Source of the DNA: JADFXI01 sp963784135
GTDB lineage: Bacteria; Nitrospirota; Thermodesulfovibrionia; Thermodesulfovibrionales; Dissulfurispiraceae
NCBI GenBank assembly: GCA_963784135.1
Contig: CAWAQG010000008.1
Location: 62,001-126,000, forward strand
Direction: 5' to 3'
Length of the DNA stretch: 64,000 nt
Position 1 is the stretch's first letter. Every line of letters begins with the position of its first letter. The notes beneath the pieces were generated by a model. That model saw only the letters and a list, made by a program, of their open reading frames with translations, made no database searches and was not told the DNA's origin. The translations under genes and the position numbers were made by a program. This document shows positions 14,582 through 23,456 of this stretch, piece after piece.

Positions 14582-16990
14582 CTAAATATCAATATTCCTC
14601 GCCTCGAGCGCATGTATGGTAATAAAATCTTTTCTTGGTTCGACTTGGTCGCCCATTAGCACGGTGAACATTTCATCCGCCTTGACCGAGTCTTCGACCG
14701 TGACCTGGAGGAAGGTCCTCTTTGCAGGGTCCATGGTGGTTTCCCATAGTTGATGCGGGTTCATTTCTCCGAGGCCTTTGTAGCGCTGAATGGACAATCC
14801 CTTTTTGGAGGTCTCGGTTACAGTCGCAAGCAGTTCCTGCAGCGAGGACACCTCTTTTGTCTCTGTCTTCATTTCGAGTTTGTAGGGCGGCAGGCCCAGG
14901 GTCTGGGTCAGCTCCTTATAATGCACTTCCATATCCTTGAACTCGGGGGAGAGTATCAGCGAGGTCGAAAGCGTACACCGGTAATTCTCCCGTCTGACTT
15001 CAACCTCAAACGACTCGTGCTCCTCATCAAAGGTTATGTCCCCATGGCTTATGGAGGGAATTTTTTCCGTTATCTTTTTCAGGAGTTCCCCGACAGTTTC
15101 TTTGCTTTTGAAATTGTCTTTATCTATGCCGAGGGCAAGGAGCTGAGCGATGACTTCGGGGTCTCTCCGCTTCCTTTCAAACCAGCCCAGGAGCTTTTCA
15201 TATTTGGGAATTTTCTTAAGGTGGGGCACCAGCTTTTTGCCTCCAAGCTGCCCTGCCGGGGTGGTTATTTTAAGGTCCTCGGTAGCGAGTTCAAAAAGCA
15301 TTTCCATGAGTTCCGCCTCGTTCTGGACATATTTCTCGGACTTCCCTTTCTTGATCCTGAAAAGGGGCGGCTGCGCGATATAGAGGTACCCCTTATCGAT
15401 CAGGTCCGGCATCTGCCTGTAAAAGAACGTAAGGAGAAGGGTCCTGATGTGGGCGCCGTCTACGTCGGCATCAGTCATCAGCACTATTTTGTGATAACGG
15501 GCTTTTGCGGTGTCGAATTCTTCAGGCCCGATGCCTGTGCCGAGGGCCGTTATCAATGTCCTTATTTCATCCGAGGTGAGCATTTTATCAAAACGCGCCT
15601 TTTCCACATTAAGGATTTTGCCCCTCAGAGGCAGTATCGCCTGGTTGCGCCTGTCCCTGCCCTGCTTTGCAGAGCCGCCTGCGGAGTCACCCTCAACTAT
15701 ATACAACTCCGACAAGGCCGGGTCTTTTTCAGAGCAGTCCGCCAGCTTGCCGGGCAGCCCGGTATCCTCCAGCACTCCTTTTCTCCGGGTCAACTCCCGC
15801 GCCTTCCGGGCAGCTTCCCTCGCCCTGGAGGCCTGTATGGCCTTCTCTATGATCTTCCTCGCTACTGCGGGGTTCTCTTCAAAATAGGTAGACAGCGCGT
15901 CATTGGTAATCGACTCGACGATTCCCTTCACTTCACTGTTGCCGAGTTTCATTTTGGTCTGTCCCTCGAACTGGGGATTAGGGAGTTTTACGCTGATTAC
16001 GGCTGTGAGCCCTTCCCTTATGTCGTCGCCGGAGACGCTCTCTTTGCCCTCCTTTATGATTCCCGAGGATGTGGCATAGCTGTTTGAGGTCCTTGTCAGC
16101 GCTGATTTGAAACCCACAAGATGGCTGCCGCCTTCGCGGGTGTTGATGTTATTGGCAAAGGTGTAGATGTTTTCCGCATAGCTGTCGTTATACTGTATGG
16201 CAATCTCGGCAGTGATGCCGTCTTTTTCTTTTTCGATATATATGGGCTTGGGGTGCAGCACCGTCTTATTCTTGTTAAGGTGCTCGACAAACGAGACAAT
16301 GCCCCCTTTATACAGAAACACCTGGTTCTGGTTTGTTCTTTCATCGGCTATGGTTATCTGGAGCCCCCTGTTCAGGAACGCAAGCTCCCTCAGCCGCTGC
16401 GCAAGAACATCGTAATGGACCTCGGTGACTTCAAATATCTCGGCGTCGGGCTTGAAGGTTATTCTGGTCCCACGTCCTTTTGTCTTCCCTGTAACATTAA
16501 GCGGCGTAACCGGTTTCCCCCGTTCAAAACGCTGGGTATAGACAAGCCCTTCCTGCTTGACCTCCATCTCGAGCCACTCGGAGAGCGCGTTTACAACGGA
16601 GACTCCGACTCCGTGAAGCCCCCCGGATATTTTATATGCGGACGATTCGAACTTCCCGCCTGCGTGAAGTTCGGTAAGCACGATCTCCGCCGCTGTCCGT
16701 CCTTCCGGGTCTCCGGAATGGAGCCCTGTCGGGATGCCCCTTCCGTTGTCGATGACAGTGCAGCTGCCGTCGTGGTGCAGGACGACCTCTATCAAGGTGC
16801 AGTATCCTGCAAGCGCCTCATCAACACTGTTGTCGACTACTTCGTAAACAAGGTGGTGCAGGCCGTCAATACTGGTGGAGCCGATATACATCGCCGGCCG
16901 CATTCGAACGGCAGCAAGGCCTTTAAGGATTTTTATATCTTCAGCTCCGTAAGAGCCGTTTACTTCTTCGGTCTTTATGTCTTCCATCAT
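14582..16990 (-). CDS. gyrB: DNA gyrase subunit B
   Basis: ATPase subunit of gyrase, which introduces negative supercoils with GyrA. 802 residues, the long Gram-negative form with an insertion in the TOPRIM region. Seen: the GHKL ATPase motifs VVDNSVDEAL and DNGRGIPTGLH, GLHGVGVSVVNALS, the TOPRIM motifs EGDSAGGSAKQGRD and DADVDGAHI, and the C-terminal RYKGLGEMNPHQLWETTMDP. The start at 16990 lies 7 bases after the dnaN stop, so gyrB follows dnaN and dnaA in one transcription direction, the classic origin-proximal order (recF is missing between them). gyrA is not in the window. Confidence 0.98.
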   Translation of the reverse strand: MMEDIKTEEVNGSYGAEDIKILKGLAAVRMRPAMYIGSTSIDGLHHLVYEVVDNSVDEALAGYCTLIEVVLHHDGSCTVIDNGRGIPTGLHSGDPEGRTAAEIVLTELHAGGKFESSAYKISGGLHGVGVSVVNALSEWLEMEVKQEGLVYTQRFERGKPVTPLNVTGKTKGRGTRITFKPDAEIFEVTEVHYDVLAQRLRELAFLNRGLQITIADERTNQNQVFLYKGGIVSFVEHLNKNKTVLHPKPIYIEKEKDGITAEIAIQYNDSYAENIYTFANNINTREGGSHLVGFKSALTRTSNSYATSSGIIKEGKESVSGDDIREGLTAVISVKLPNPQFEGQTKMKLGNSEVKGIVESITNDALSTYFEENPAVARKIIEKAIQASRAREAARKARELTRRKGVLEDTGLPGKLADCSEKDPALSELYIVEGDSAGGSAKQGRDRRNQAILPLRGKILNVEKARFDKMLTSDEIRTLITALGTGIGPEEFDTAKARYHKIVLMTDADVDGAHIRTLLLTFFYRQMPDLIDKGYLYIAQPPLFRIKKGKSEKYVQNEAELMEMLFELATEDLKITTPAGQLGGKKLVPHLKKIPKYEKLLGWFERKRRDPEVIAQLLALGIDKDNFKSKETVGELLKKITEKIPSISHGDITFDEEHESFEVEVRRENYRCTLSTSLILSPEFKDMEVHYKELTQTLGLPPYKLEMKTETKEVSSLQELLATVTETSKKGLSIQRYKGLGEMNPHQLWETTMDPAKRTFLQVTVEDSVKADEMFTVLMGDQVEPRKDFITIHALEARNIDI

Positions 16991-16996
16991 TCTCCC

Positions 16997-18100
16997 TTAT
17001 AGCCGCATCGGCATTACGATATATTTATAATCGTCCTTTTCATTTTCCATAATAAGCGTAGGGCTCAGCGGCTCATTGAGTTTAATCAATATAGTATCAC
17101 TATTCATCACGCTTAATGCATCAAGGATGTAACGTGCGTTAAATGCTAAAGTAATCGGTTCTCCCGCATAGTCTACTGTGATCTCATCTTTTGCTTCCCC
17201 GATGTCCGGATTGGAAGCGGATATCGCCATATTCTTGGGCTCGATATCGACTTTTACAGCGCTGCTGCGCTCTTTGCTCATTAGAGAGACCCTGCGCAGC
17301 GATTTCGTCAATGCTATCCTGTCTATTCCAATGGTTTTATCAGTAGCAGCCGGAATGACCTGTTCATAATTAGGGTAAGTGCCCTCTATAAGCCTGGTGA
17401 GGAACTGGATCGTATCCATTTCGAACAAAATGTGACTTTTCCCTATCGCTATCTTGACCGGTTTTGCCTCGTCGTCAAGGAACCTCCTCAGTTCAGCCAG
17501 AGACTTTCTCGAAAAAATAATCCTCTTCTCCTCTTTAAGTTTTGAGCTCAGCGTTTTCGTAGAAAGTGCCAGCCTGTGGCCATCGGTGCCGACAACAGTG
17601 AGAGTGCCGTCGGTCTTTATATTAAAAAGCAGTCCGTTTAAAACATACCGGGTATCCGACTCGCCGGCTGAATAAAGGGTCTTGTCGATCATCTCAAGGA
17701 GCAGCAGAGAATCTATTTCCATTTTTTCGGCGTCAGCCGGAAGCGCCGGCCAGACCGGGAACTCATCATGAGAGAGACATGCAAGACGGAACTGGCTTTT
17801 TCCGCTCTTTACTTTAAGCCATTTTTCATCGCCCGAGTCAAGTACTATATCGCCGTCAACTTCCCGTACAATCTCAAATAGCTTTTTGGCGGGAATGCAC
17901 AGTTTTCCCTCGGTTGCAACGGTAAGCGCAAGAGGTTCTTTAAAGGCGGTTTCGAGATCTGTCGCCGTTATGTATGCTCCTCCCTTCTCCGCCACCAGAA
18001 GAAAATGGCTTAAGATGGGCATGGTATTTTTTTTCTCAACAATGTTCTGAATATCTGAGAGTTTTTTCTGCAATTCGTTTTTTTCTACCGTGACCTTCAT
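16997..18100 (-). CDS. dnaN: DNA polymerase III beta sliding clamp
   Basis: Ring-shaped processivity factor for DNA polymerase III; two copies encircle DNA. 367 residues made of three repeated clamp folds. Recognisable stretches are LKKKLSDIQNIVEKKNTMPILSH-like N-terminus, DTRYVLNGLLF in domain 2, and the terminal YKYIVMPMRL that shapes the partner-binding pocket. Lies between dnaA and gyrB on the same strand, 103 bases after dnaA. An AGGGG-type site precedes ATG 18100. Confidence 0.97.
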   Translation of the reverse strand: MKVTVEKNELQKKLSDIQNIVEKKNTMPILSHFLLVAEKGGAYITATDLETAFKEPLALTVATEGKLCIPAKKLFEIVREVDGDIVLDSGDEKWLKVKSGKSQFRLACLSHDEFPVWPALPADAEKMEIDSLLLLEMIDKTLYSAGESDTRYVLNGLLFNIKTDGTLTVVGTDGHRLALSTKTLSSKLKEEKRIIFSRKSLAELRRFLDDEAKPVKIAIGKSHILFEMDTIQFLTRLIEGTYPNYEQVIPAATDKTIGIDRIALTKSLRRVSLMSKERSSAVKVDIEPKNMAISASNPDIGEAKDEITVDYAGEPITLAFNARYILDALSVMNSDTILIKLNEPLSPTLIMENEKDDYKYIVMPMRL

Positions 18101-18203
18101 CTATCCCCTCCATTTTTAGTGCCTCTGAAAGATTTGAGATCGAGACCCCAAGAAGTCCGTTGCTTTTGAGGAAGCCCCCCTGAAACAGTCTGCCTGGAAA
18201 CGT

Positions 18204-19538
18204 TCATACGCCGGTAATCCTCCGCAATATATTTTCAATGCTTTTATTGAGATTGTCGTCCTTGCCGCGTTTCTCTTCTATCTGCCTGCAGGCATAAATT
18301 ACCGTTGCATGATCTTTCCCGCCAAAATATCTTCCGATCTCACTGAGCGAGAGGTGGGTCTGCTGCTTTGTGATATACATGGCTATCTGCCGCGCATTTG
18401 CTATTTCCTTTGTCCTCTTTCTCGCTTTTATATCCTGAATTTTCAGGCCGAAATAATCGCATACCATCTTTTGCACCAGTTCGACAGTGACAGGCTTCTC
18501 TTCGTCGGATATCAGGTCTTTAAGAACTGCCCTGGCCATCGCGGTATCAATGGGGAGACCCGTCAACGACGCATGTGCTCCCAGCTTTATAAGACAGCCC
18601 TCCAGTTCTCTTATGTTGGACTTTATTTTTGTCGCAATAAAATAAGCCACTTCTTCCGGTATGGACATTTTTTCCATCGCGGCTTTTTTATAAATAATCG
18701 CCACCTTTGTTTCAACTTCAGGAGGCTGAATGTCCGCTATGAGCCCCATGCTGAACCTGGACCTGAGCCTGTCGGTTATGTCGGATATCTCGAGCGGGGC
18801 CCTGTCGCTCGACATAACGATCTGGCGCTGCTTCTCATAAAGGGCATTAAAGGTATGGAAAAATTCCTCCTGTGTCGTTGTTTTATTGGCAATAAACTGA
18901 ATATCATCGATAAGCATGACATCAACATTCCGGTACTTGTCTTTAAACTCCGCCATCTTTTCATGCCGCAGAGCCGAAATGACCTCATTGGTAAACTGCT
19001 CGGCGGATAAATAACAGACTACCTTATCAGGATATTTATCGACAATCATGTTGCCGATAGCATTCATCAGATGTGTTTTGCCGAGTCCAACGCCTCCGTA
19101 TATAAATAATGGGTTATATGCAACTCCCGGGTTCTCTGCGATTCTCCTGGAGGCGGCATGAACAAACTGGTTAGAAGGTCCCACAACAAAAGTATCAAAG
19201 GTATATTTTGGACTAAGATATATGCCCCTGCTCGCAAGCTTGATCTTTCTGCTCTCTAATTTAGTGTCCTGCTTTTTAAGGGCCGCATCCTCTTTCTCTA
19301 TTATTTTATATTTGACCGAAACAGGGTATCCCGCAATCGATTCCACGGTTTCATAAATGATTGCCGGATAATAATCCTCGATCCATTCTCTGAAAAACCT
19401 GTTGGGAATTCCTATAGTTACAACCTTGTCTTTAAGACTGATCAATCTCATCGGCTTAAACCATAATTCAAAAATACTATCTCCAACTTTTTCAGCTATT
19501 TTCGAAAGGTTTTTATTCCATATTTCTTCTATGTTCAC
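18204..19538 (-). CDS. dnaA: Chromosomal replication initiator DnaA
   Basis: AAA+ protein that binds DnaA boxes and melts the origin. 444 residues. Domain I (residues 1-80) starts MNIEEIWNKNLSKIAEKVGDSIFELWFKPM. Domain II is a short linker. In domain III the Walker A is GGVGLGKTH at 148-156 and Walker B is VMLIDDIQF. Domain IV ends with the box-binding signature GGKDHATVIYACRQI. The AT-rich region upstream (19539-19888) carries DnaA-box-like sequences, and dnaN and gyrB follow downstream. DnaA autoregulation through those sites is likely. Confidence 0.98.
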   Translation of the reverse strand: MNIEEIWNKNLSKIAEKVGDSIFELWFKPMRLISLKDKVVTIGIPNRFFREWIEDYYPAIIYETVESIAGYPVSVKYKIIEKEDAALKKQDTKLESRKIKLASRGIYLSPKYTFDTFVVGPSNQFVHAASRRIAENPGVAYNPLFIYGGVGLGKTHLMNAIGNMIVDKYPDKVVCYLSAEQFTNEVISALRHEKMAEFKDKYRNVDVMLIDDIQFIANKTTTQEEFFHTFNALYEKQRQIVMSSDRAPLEISDITDRLRSRFSMGLIADIQPPEVETKVAIIYKKAAMEKMSIPEEVAYFIATKIKSNIRELEGCLIKLGAHASLTGLPIDTAMARAVLKDLISDEEKPVTVELVQKMVCDYFGLKIQDIKARKRTKEIANARQIAMYITKQQTHLSLSEIGRYFGGKDHATVIYACRQIEEKRGKDDNLNKSIENILRRITGV

Positions 19539-19888
19539 GCTCCGTTTTCCCCAGTGCCAACCCTTTATCTGATGTTACTGATAAATCATTTCCTGCTGCA
19601 GACCAATACATCATCAGTATTTATTAACACTATATTCACAATTGTTAATAATTCTATAGCCTTTGCCTGACCATTATATCCTATCTGTCAAAACAAGGGC
19701 AATAAATTGTTGATTACAATGTTGAAAAATATATTTTATCTTAATTGTTTGCAGTTCATAAAAAAGCGTTCGACTTATCATTCGTCAAACTATCTGAAGC
19801 TCCATCTCTTTTTTTTATTACTAACAATTCAACAGCGCTTACTACTACTACTATTAAAGAATTAAAAAAGAGTAGTAGGAAGCACCTT
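19539..19888. other. Candidate chromosomal origin (oriC)
   Basis: 350 bases without a gene between dnaA and prfB, strongly AT-rich. TTATTAACA at 19621-19629 and its inverse TGTTAATAA at 19643-19651 flank ATATTCACA at 19632-19640; each is one or two mismatches from the TTATNCACA DnaA box. An AT-rich stretch (19690-19747) could melt. At 19840-19853 the minus strand reads TAGTAGTAGTAGTA, like the DnaA-trio motif, with an inverted AGTAGTAG at 19871-19878. Surrounding dnaA, dnaN, gyrB and parAB support an origin here. Confidence 0.65.
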
Positions 19889-20999
19889 TTATGCTGCAGC
19901 CGTATTGAAATTTAAATATCCTTTTATAAAAATATCAATACCCCCATCCAATACAGCATCAACGTTACCCGTTTCACTGCCGGTCCTGTGATCTTTTACA
20001 AGCCTGTACGGCTGCAACACATATGACCGTATCTGATTACCCCATGATATTCCCTTTTTGTCCCCTTTAATAGTATCCATTTTTTTTTCTCTTGCAGTAA
20101 CCGAGATATCATAGAGTCTTGATTTAAGAATTCTCATTGCAAGCTCTTTGTTCCTGTGCTGAGAGCGCTCTGTCTGGCAGGCAACGATTACTCCCGAGGG
20201 AATATGAGTAATCCTCACTGCTGAAGACACCTTGTTTACATGCTGCCCTCCTGCACCCGAGGCCCTGTAAGTGTCGATTCTTAAATCTTCTTCCCTGACC
20301 TCAACACTAATATCATCTTTTATTTCAGGATAGACCAGAACAGCTGAAAAAGAAGTATGTCTTCTTTTATTTGCATCAAAAGGCGATATCCTCACAAGGC
20401 GATGAATACCCGCTTCACCCTTTAAATAACCATAAGTATAAGGACCAACAACAGTAAATGTTGTCCCTTTAATTCCAGCCTCATCGCCGGGCTGCAGATC
20501 TGCTATTACAATTTTAAATCCGTGGCGTTCCGCCCAACGGAGATACATCCTCATCAGCATTTCAGCCCAATCCTGGCTTTCTGTGCCCCCTGCCCCGGGA
20601 TGAATCGTAATTATCGCATTATTCTTGTCCAACTCTCCAGAAAGAAGAATCTTCAACTCCATATCATCAAGCTCCTGTTTAAGAGCGCCCAATTCTTTAC
20701 TGAATTCTTCGAGGAAGATTTCACCCCCGTCCTCATTCAAAAGACCTGACAACTCTTCGAGAGAATGGACCTTATCAAGAGATGACTCGACCGGCTGTAT
20801 AGTTTCGAGTATTTCCGATTTTGCTTTTTGAAGTTCTTTGATCTTGTCGGGGGAAGACCACACTTCCTCCGACAACAATTTTTCTTCGGTCTGTGCTAAA
20901 TTGGCCTTCAGTTTATCGACATCAAAGATACCCTCTAAGGGAAAGCGCCTTCCCCTTTAAACGTGCAAGCTCCTCTATTAATTCACTCTGCAATAACAT
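19889..20999 (-). CDS. prfB: Peptide chain release factor 2, with programmed +1 frameshift
   Basis: Releases polypeptides at UGA and UAA codons. Translation starts at ATG 20999 (AAAGGAGG upstream), reads 25 codons beginning MLLQSELIEELARLKG, and meets TGA at 20924-20922 within AGA GGG TAT CTT TGA. A +1 shift then continues DVDKLKANLAQTEEK to the stop at 19889, giving 369 residues. The stop at codon 26 is the same place as in Escherichia coli, and the full product puts SPF at 205-207 and GGQ at 250-252, the E. coli positions. Low RF2 should slow termination at this UGA and raise frameshifting, so the gene is autoregulated. It follows lnt by 10 bases. Confidence 0.96.
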
Positions 21000-21009
21000 A
21001 CTGCCTCCT

Positions 21010-22569
21010 TTAATATCTGTTCCGCTTTCTTATCAGCAAAAGCAGTGTGCCGATAATATTCAAATACGAAAAAATATCTCCGTATTTTGTGTAAGGCGAC
21101 AAAGTTCTGTCGGTTTTGACACTCGACACCAGGTATGTCCTGGTGAAAAGGTCAGTCCTGGCAAGAATTCTGCCGCAGCTATCGATAAATCCCGATATCC
21201 CGGTGTTGGCTGACCGTATGACCGGTTTTCTGTTCTCTATCGCCCTGAATACAGCCATACTGAAATGCTGGTAAGGCCCGGGGGTCTTTCCGAACCAGGC
21301 ATCATTTGTTATTGTAACAATAAAATCGCCGCCGTTCGTATAGAACTTCCTTACCTGACCAGGGAATATAATTTCGTAACAGATAAGTGTTCCAAAACTT
21401 CCGAAGGGTGTCACCGCCTTTGTATAGCTTTCGCCAGGAACAAAGTCACCTATCTCACCGGTCAAATCCACGAAAGATAAAAGTCGCCGCAGCGGCATGA
21501 ACTCTCCAAACGGGACTAAATGTATTTTATCATAAATATAAGTAATAGTTCCATTTTTATCAAGGAGTAAGGCGCTATTTGTATAGCGGGTCGCAGAGGA
21601 TTTGGGCGTTCCTTTCCGGTCTTTTGCCAGGACACTCCCAAAGAGAAGATACGAATTCAATTGCCTCTGAAAAGAGACCATGCCGGCTGTAAGCTCTTTG
21701 TCTGTCCCGAAGAAAAACGGCGCCGAAGTTTCCGGCCAAACGATCAGTTCCGGCATTTCACGTGCAGCAGAGAAAGAGAGATCTTTATACGAATTAAGGA
21801 CCGCCTGCTGATACGAGGGGTCCCATTTTTTGTCCTGCTCTATATTGCCCTGAATCACAGCAGCCTTGACTATGCGACCGCCGCGATGCTGATGCAGACG
21901 GTATACCCCGTAAGACAGTGTAAAGACCATAAAGAGAGCGAGGGCGGCAAACCCGCTTATTGCGGGTAAATATGAGGCAAGAGGCCGCTCCTCATGCCTT
22001 CGTTTGAACAGGAGCACATCCACAAGCGCCGCATTTACAGCCACTATGAGAAAGGACACCCCGTACACTCCGGTTATATCCGCAATCTGTATCAGGGGGA
22101 GAAAAGTATATTGGCTGTAACCCAAACTGGACCATGGGAAACCGCCCAATACATAGGAACGGAGGAATTCGAGCGTAGTCCAGAGAAGCGGCGCTACAAT
22201 GAGCGCCGGCATATCGGTCCTCTTCATATTTGCAGCATAAAGCAACGCAAAGAACGCGGGATAAAGGCTGAAATACATACATAAAACAAAAACCAGCAGC
22301 AAGCTCGGCACTAAAGCAACAGCACCGTAATAATGGATAGAATGGTATATCCAATAAAGCGTGCCGAAAAAATAGACAAGGCCGAAATAGAACCCCGACT
22401 TAAAGGCTGTCCAGTGGTCTTTATCGTAAAGAAAAATCAGCAGGGGAACGAGCGCTATCCAGGCGAGAGGAAACAGCTGCACCTTTGGAAAAGAAAGAAC
22501 GAGCAGCAGCCCTGAAAGAAGGGCAGGCCCGTAAACTCGTTCGAAAAGCTTCTTCAAGGCGTTCATCAA
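21010..22569 (-). CDS. lnt: Apolipoprotein N-acyltransferase
   Basis: Inner-membrane enzyme that adds the third acyl chain to lipoproteins before outer-membrane transport. 519 residues: about seven N-terminal membrane helices, then a periplasmic nitrilase domain with the catalytic triad E280 (VWPETSAP), K348 (YDKIHLVPFGEFMP) and C397 (GTLICYEIIFPG), and a final helix before the tail LLLIRKRNRY. Upstream of prfB in the same transcription unit. Confirms a double-membrane cell; the window also encodes a lipoprotein (53108-53470). Confidence 0.95.
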   Translation of the reverse strand: MMNALKKLFERVYGPALLSGLLLVLSFPKVQLFPLAWIALVPLLIFLYDKDHWTAFKSGFYFGLVYFFGTLYWIYHSIHYYGAVALVPSLLLVFVLCMYFSLYPAFFALLYAANMKRTDMPALIVAPLLWTTLEFLRSYVLGGFPWSSLGYSQYTFLPLIQIADITGVYGVSFLIVAVNAALVDVLLFKRRHEERPLASYLPAISGFAALALFMVFTLSYGVYRLHQHRGGRIVKAAVIQGNIEQDKKWDPSYQQAVLNSYKDLSFSAAREMPELIVWPETSAPFFFGTDKELTAGMVSFQRQLNSYLLFGSVLAKDRKGTPKSSATRYTNSALLLDKNGTITYIYDKIHLVPFGEFMPLRRLLSFVDLTGEIGDFVPGESYTKAVTPFGSFGTLICYEIIFPGQVRKFYTNGGDFIVTITNDAWFGKTPGPYQHFSMAVFRAIENRKPVIRSANTGISGFIDSCGRILARTDLFTRTYLVSSVKTDRTLSPYTKYGDIFSYLNIIGTLLLLIRKRNRY

Positions 22570-22688
22570 GAGCGCGCGACCAATTGCATTTATTTCTCAC
22601 CTATCAATTTTATGCGGTAATTTAGTAAACTATTCACGTTTTTGAAAACTATAGCTTTAAGTAAAACTATGTTATCATAAAAAAAGGC

Positions 22689-23456
22689 ATGGCTGCTATT
22701 GTTATTATACCGGCCCGTTATGGCTCTACCCGTTTCCCGGGGAAACCTCTTTGTCACCTTTTAGGAAAACCCATGATCCAGCATGTATACGAAAGGGCCA
22801 GGGCTGCACGGCTGGTACGGGATGTTTTTATTGCCACTGACAGCGCAGCCATTTTTTCTGCAGTCGGGGAATTCGGAGGTAAGGCGGTCATGACTTCCAC
22901 GGAACACCGGTCAGGCACCGACAGAATGGCCGAAGCTGTGACAAAGTTGAGCGAAGCCGGCGAAATAGGCGGGCCGGGAAAACAGGACGAACAAATTATT
23001 GTGAATGTCCAGGGTGATGAGCCGCTTATAATGCCTGAAATGGTTGATGAGGTAATAGAGCTGATGGAAGATGAGCGGGCCGCAATAGGGACCCTTGCAA
23101 ACAGGATTCGAACACCGGAAGAAATAGAGGACCCGAATGTGGTAAAAGTTGTTTTTAACGATGAGGGGTTCGCTCTTTATTTTTCACGCTCCCCGATACC
23201 GTACCATCGGGAGCTGAATTATACTGATACTTTTTTTTACAAGCATATAGGGATTTACGCTTATAGAAAAGATGTGCTTCTTCGATTTTCGCGGCTTGCA
23301 CCAACGAGACTTGAGGAGATAGAGAAACTGGAACAGTTACGGGCGCTGGAGAGTGGGTTCAAAATAAAAGTACGCGAAACCCGGCATGAAACAATCGGAG
23401 TGGATACTGCCATGGATCTGGAGAGGGTCGAAAAATGTCTAAGTTTATCTTCGTAA
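22689..23456 (+). CDS. kdsB: 3-deoxy-manno-octulosonate cytidylyltransferase (CMP-KDO synthetase)
   Basis: Activates KDO with CTP for lipopolysaccharide inner-core synthesis in the cytosol. 255 residues. The nucleotide-binding PARYGSTRFPGKPL lies at residues 8-21, followed by FIATDS, the VNVQGDEPL metal-binding loop and SRSPIPYHR. Its last 22 bases overlap the start of pyrG, so CTP supply and CTP use are translationally coupled. It begins the rightward (leading-strand) gene set on this side of the candidate origin. Confidence 0.97.
   Translation: MAAIVIIPARYGSTRFPGKPLCHLLGKPMIQHVYERARAARLVRDVFIATDSAAIFSAVGEFGGKAVMTSTEHRSGTDRMAEAVTKLSEAGEIGGPGKQDEQIIVNVQGDEPLIMPEMVDEVIELMEDERAAIGTLANRIRTPEEIEDPNVVKVVFNDEGFALYFSRSPIPYHRELNYTDTFFYKHIGIYAYRKDVLLRFSRLAPTRLEEIEKLEQLRALESGFKIKVRETRHETIGVDTAMDLERVEKCLSLSS

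Noticed and set aside
14750..16087. A 445-codon plus-strand frame opposite gyrB
   Set aside because: Shadow of gyrB codon bias; gyrB motifs are unambiguous on the other strand.
21740..21765. Partial parS-like TTTCACGTG inside lnt
   Set aside because: Only 12 of 16 positions agree with TGTTTCACGTGAAACA and it lies within a coding region; too weak to call.
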